A stretch of 16,403 bases of DNA from an uncultured Clostridia bacterium (GTDB lineage Bacteria; Bacillota; Clostridia; Oscillospirales; Oscillospiraceae): assembly GCA_947169005.1 (NCBI GenBank), contig CAMVOG010000019.1, positions 1 through 16,403 on the forward strand. Reading direction: 5' to 3'. The notes below the pieces were generated by a model that ran no database searches, had not been told where the DNA came from, and saw only the letters and a list, made by a program, of their open reading frames with translations. Below, in pieces: positions 14,545 to 16,403 of this stretch (its first letter is position 1; each line of letters starts with the position of its first letter). The translations under genes and the position numbers were made by a program.

Positions 14545-15862
14545 TTTTCCAAAGCTCCACGGCGTCTTCAATGAGCCGGATGCTGGCCTCGGGGCCGAAA
14601 ACGCCGCTGTCAATGGCCAGGTTGTAGTATTTGGTGTTGCCCCACTCCCGGCCCGTGAAGTTTTCGTAATAGCGGGCGCGGGCGGCGTCGGTGCGGCGCA
14701 TTTCGGCGGCGGCCTCCTCGGGGCTGACGCCGTGGCGCTTCGCCAGGTTGGCGGCCCGATAGTCCGGCCGGGCGTGGACGAAAATGCGGAAGCTGTTGGG
14801 GTCGTCATACAGAATGTAATCCGAGCAGCGGCCCACGATCACGCAGCAGTCGTTCTCCGCGGCCAGGCGGCGCACCACCTTGGTCTGGGCGGCGAAGAGC
14901 CGCTCCAGGGGAGAGAGCCCCTCGCTGTGCATGGCGTAGCCGGAGGTGAGGAAATCATAAACCGCGCCCCGGGCCATGGATTGCTCATGGGCCTCGATGA
15001 AGCTCTCGGAAAGGCCGCTTTCCGCCGCCTCCATGGCGATAAGCTGCCGGTCATAGAAGGGCACGCCCAGCTTCTCCGCCAGCAGACGGCCGATCTCATA
15101 GCCGTCGGAGCCGAACTCCCGGGAAATGGTGATGATGAGCTTGCCGCTCCGGCTCTCCGCCGGGGGCAGGGCCTCGGCCTTGATGGCCCGCTCCAGCTTG
15201 CTCTCCCGGCCCACGAAGGCCAGCAGCCGGGGCTGCATCAGCCGCATCATCCGCTTCATTACAAAGCCCACGGTGAGGGCGGAGACCACCGTGCCCTCCC
15301 GCACGCCCGCGAGTCGGTGGAGGAAGACCAGGGAGACAATGGCGGAGACCGCCACCAGGCAGCAGTCGGAGATGATCTTGCAGGTGCCCACGGGCTTGCC
15401 CGTCTTTTTGGAGATGGCCAGGGGCAGCCCGTCTCCCGGCGTGGGCAGGATCTGCGGCGCTAAATAGAGCATCACGCCGAAGGCCACCAGGGGCACGCTG
15501 ACCGCCAGATACAGAAGCCGCAGGGGATAGGCCTCCGGCGCGGGCACGAAAGCAAGGACCTCCGTGGCCAGCGTCACCATAAAGCCGAAGAGGAAGCTGG
15601 CCGCGATCTGCAAAAGCATGGTCGGCTTGAAGTCCCGCCGCAGGATGAGGAATTCAACGACGATGTAGGCGCAGTAGGTCAGCGTGGTGCATACGCCCAT
15701 GGTGAGGCCGCTGATCTGGCTCACCACGTTGGCCAGCCCCGTCACGGGGCTCACCCCCAGGCCGGACTTGACGGAGAACACCACCCCCGCCGCCATAAAG
15801 AACAGCCCCAGCAGATACACCAGCAGCCGCTTCGCCCAAAGCAGCGGCTCGATTTTTTTCAC
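14528..15862 (-). CDS. YczE/YitT-like membrane domain fused to cytidylate-kinase-like domain
   Basis: 444 residues in two parts. Residues about 10-205 are hydrophobic with about five membrane segments and the GLGVSPVTG motif (34-42) seen in YczE/YyaS/YitT-type proteins. Residues about 235-440 resemble the cytidylate-kinase-like family: ITISREFGSDGYEIGRLLAE in place of a classical P-loop, then PFYDRQLI and VIVGRCSDYIL. The kinase-like half should face the cytosol. A typical GxGK(S/T) Walker motif is absent, as in that family. The start is GTG (15860-15862) with GGGAGGT (15871-15877) 8 bases upstream. The gene has its own promoter and terminator, and the last residues are encoded by a heptad array. 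The substrate and the link between the two halves are unknown; a nucleotide-sensing transporter is a guess. Confidence 0.85.
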   Translation of the reverse strand: MKKIEPLLWAKRLLVYLLGLFFMAAGVVFSVKSGLGVSPVTGLANVVSQISGLTMGVCTTLTYCAYIVVEFLILRRDFKPTMLLQIAASFLFGFMVTLATEVLAFVPAPEAYPLRLLYLAVSVPLVAFGVMLYLAPQILPTPGDGLPLAISKKTGKPVGTCKIISDCCLVAVSAIVSLVFLHRLAGVREGTVVSALTVGFVMKRMMRLMQPRLLAFVGRESKLERAIKAEALPPAESRSGKLIITISREFGSDGYEIGRLLAEKLGVPFYDRQLIAMEAAESGLSESFIEAHEQSMARGAVYDFLTSGYAMHSEGLSPLERLFAAQTKVVRRLAAENDCCVIVGRCSDYILYDDPNSFRIFVHARPDYRAANLAKRHGVSPEEAAAEMRRTDAARARYYENFTGREWGNTKYYNLAIDSGVFGPEASIRLIEDAVELWKTMHNS

Positions 15863-15898
15863 CCCGCGCCACCTCCCGCGTTATTCTTCCGTGGGTAC

Positions 15899-15927
15899 AG
15901 AGTACAGGAAAGGGAGAAAAATGTCAA
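15899..15927 (-). promoter_or_regulatory. Predicted sigma-A promoter for the YczE/kinase fusion gene
   Basis: On the minus strand: TTGACA (15927-15922), a 17-base spacer and TACTCT (15904-15899). The -35 is perfect, the -10 weaker. The start would be near 15892, about 30 bases before the GTG. Confidence 0.65.
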
Positions 15928-15940
15928 GCGGAGGGGGGGA

Positions 15941-15990
15941 GGACAATGGACAATATGCAATAGTCTATAGTCTATAGTCTGTAGTCTACA
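15941..15990 (+). repeat. Mixed heptad array (7 units), left part of an interrupted array
   Basis: GGACAAT, GGACAAT, ATGCAAT, AGTCTAT, AGTCTAT, AGTCTGT, AGTCTAC, then one base before the inserted element. Two unit families (GGACAAT and AGTCTAT) join in one register. The last four bases (TACA) are the left target-site copy of the following element. Confidence 0.92.
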
Positions 15991-16124
15991 GGGGACCTCT
16001 AAAAACAATCATTTTAAGAAGACGGTAGCGGGAAGCGTCTCCTGGCTTCCCCCAAGGGGAAGGCAGGGTGCATATCCACCCCAAGTGCAAATAATGATCG
16101 TTGCCGGAGTTTTTAGAGATGCCC
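15991..16124. mobile_element. 134-bp MITE-like element with TACA target duplication
   Basis: The 16-base ends are inverted: 15991-16006 (GGGGACCTCTAAAAAC) and the complement of 16109-16124 (GGGCATCTCTAAAAAC), 14 of 16 identical. TACA flanks both sides (15987-15990 and 16125-16128). The interior has a CTTCCCC-CAA-GGGGAAG hairpin and no coding frame of note, so it would need a transposase from elsewhere. The transposase family is not identified. A 5-base duplication (CTACA) with a 133-bp element is an equal reading of the right border. Confidence 0.82.
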
Positions 16125-16158
16125 TACAGGCTATGAGCTACGAGCTACAGGCTATGCC
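16125..16158 (+). repeat. Right part of the interrupted heptad array
   Basis: Joined to the left part without the element and one TACA, it continues as AGGCTAT, GAGCTAC, GAGCTAC, AGGCTAT in the same 7-bp register. Confidence 0.88.
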
Positions 16159-16165
16159 CCGTTTC

Positions 16166-16254
16166 TGTCATCCTGAGCGGAGCGCAGCGGAGTCGAAGGA
16201 TCTCCGGGGGATCATGGAACAAAGGAAAGATTCTTCGCTTCGCTCAGAATGACA
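16166..16254. repeat. 89-bp inverted-repeat element with TGTCATYCTGAGCG ends
   Basis: The left end TGTCATCCTGAGCGGAGCG and the complement of the right end TGTCATTCTGAGCGAAGCG are near-identical. Both arms go on to AAGGATCT or AAGAATCT, with 10 extra bases in the left arm. No target duplication or coding frame is visible. From memory, similar sequences occur as dispersed repeats in many unrelated bacteria; this was not searched. Confidence 0.75.
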
Positions 16255-16257
16255 AAA

Positions 16258-16320
16258 TATCTTTTATCTTTTATCTTTTATCTCTTATCTCTTATCCCTT
16301 ATCTTTCGTCTTTCCTCTCC
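16258..16320 (+). repeat. Pyrimidine-rich heptad array (9 units)
   Basis: TATCTTT three times, TATCTCT twice, TATCCCT, TATCTTT, then CGTCTTT and CCTCTCC, all in register. The units decay towards the right end. Confidence 0.9.
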
Positions 16321-16337
16321 TCCCCGGCGGCGCTGCT

Positions 16338-16365
16338 TTGCGGCTCCACCGTGTAGTGTTACAAT
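16338..16365 (+). promoter_or_regulatory. Possible sigma-A promoter for a gene beyond the window
   Basis: TTGCGG (16338-16343), a 16-base spacer and TACAAT (16360-16365), preceded by TGT as an extended -10. The -35 is poor. The sequence after it (16366-16403) is a purine-rich leader with no start codon in view, so the gene would begin just outside. Confidence 0.4.
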
Positions 16366-16403
16366 TGATGTGAGACTGAGAGAATAGAAAAGAGCGGTTG
16401 AGT

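Noticed and set aside
16159..16264. Whether the TGTCATYCTGAGCG element also interrupted a heptad array
   Set aside because: Removing 16166-16254 does not join the flanking units in a clear common phase, and there is no target duplication.

Overview
The window looks like chromosomal DNA from a GC-rich Gram-positive anaerobe of the class Clostridia, most likely a gut Oscillospiraceae-type bacterium. This is inferred from the Gram-positive replicative polymerase PolC, strong AGGAGG-type ribosome sites, sigma-A promoters (TTGACA-17-TATAAT type), a secreted dockerin protein, and Old-Yellow-Enzyme and cytidylate-kinase-like families common in that group. No single marker proves the genus.

Layout. 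1-655 is the 3' end of an ArsB/CitMHS-type (SLC13-like) permease. 784-3858 encodes a large cytosolic c-di-GMP signalling protein (REC, degenerate GGDEF, intact EAL, two copies of a PAS-like module, intact GGDEF), followed by a terminator and a strong promoter for a secreted dockerin protein (4035-5291). A bidirectional terminator separates it from a convergent two-gene operon on the minus strand: HAD phosphatase (5951-6589), then Sfp-type phosphopantetheinyl transferase (5375-5938). polC (6870-10811) diverges from that operon. It is followed by a RelB/YoeB-type toxin-antitoxin pair (10921-11443), then an operon of EstA-type esterase and flavin/Fe-S enoate reductase (11608-14442). A convergent minus-strand gene (14528-15862) fuses a YczE-like membrane domain to a cytidylate-kinase-like domain. 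The last 540 bases contain no gene.

The most unusual feature is non-coding. At least nine arrays with a strict 7-bp period lie in the spaces between genes. The units differ (TGGACAA, TTGACAA, TGTGCAA, GTGCATA, ATGCATA, AGTCTAT, AGGCTAT, TATCTTT) but each array keeps its heptad register. Several arrays sit between a stop codon and a terminator, and some encode the last residues, stop or start codon of a neighbouring gene. In the terminal gene-free region one array is split by a 134-bp MITE-like element with 16-bp imperfect inverted ends and a 4-bp TACA duplication. Removing the element and one TACA copy restores the heptad register exactly. A second inverted-repeat element (TGTCATYCTGAGCG ends) and another heptad array follow.

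Most of the genes are independent transcription units. Two pairs suggest a shared task: the HAD/PPTase pair, and the esterase/enoate-reductase pair, which could together hydrolyse and reduce unsaturated acyl esters.
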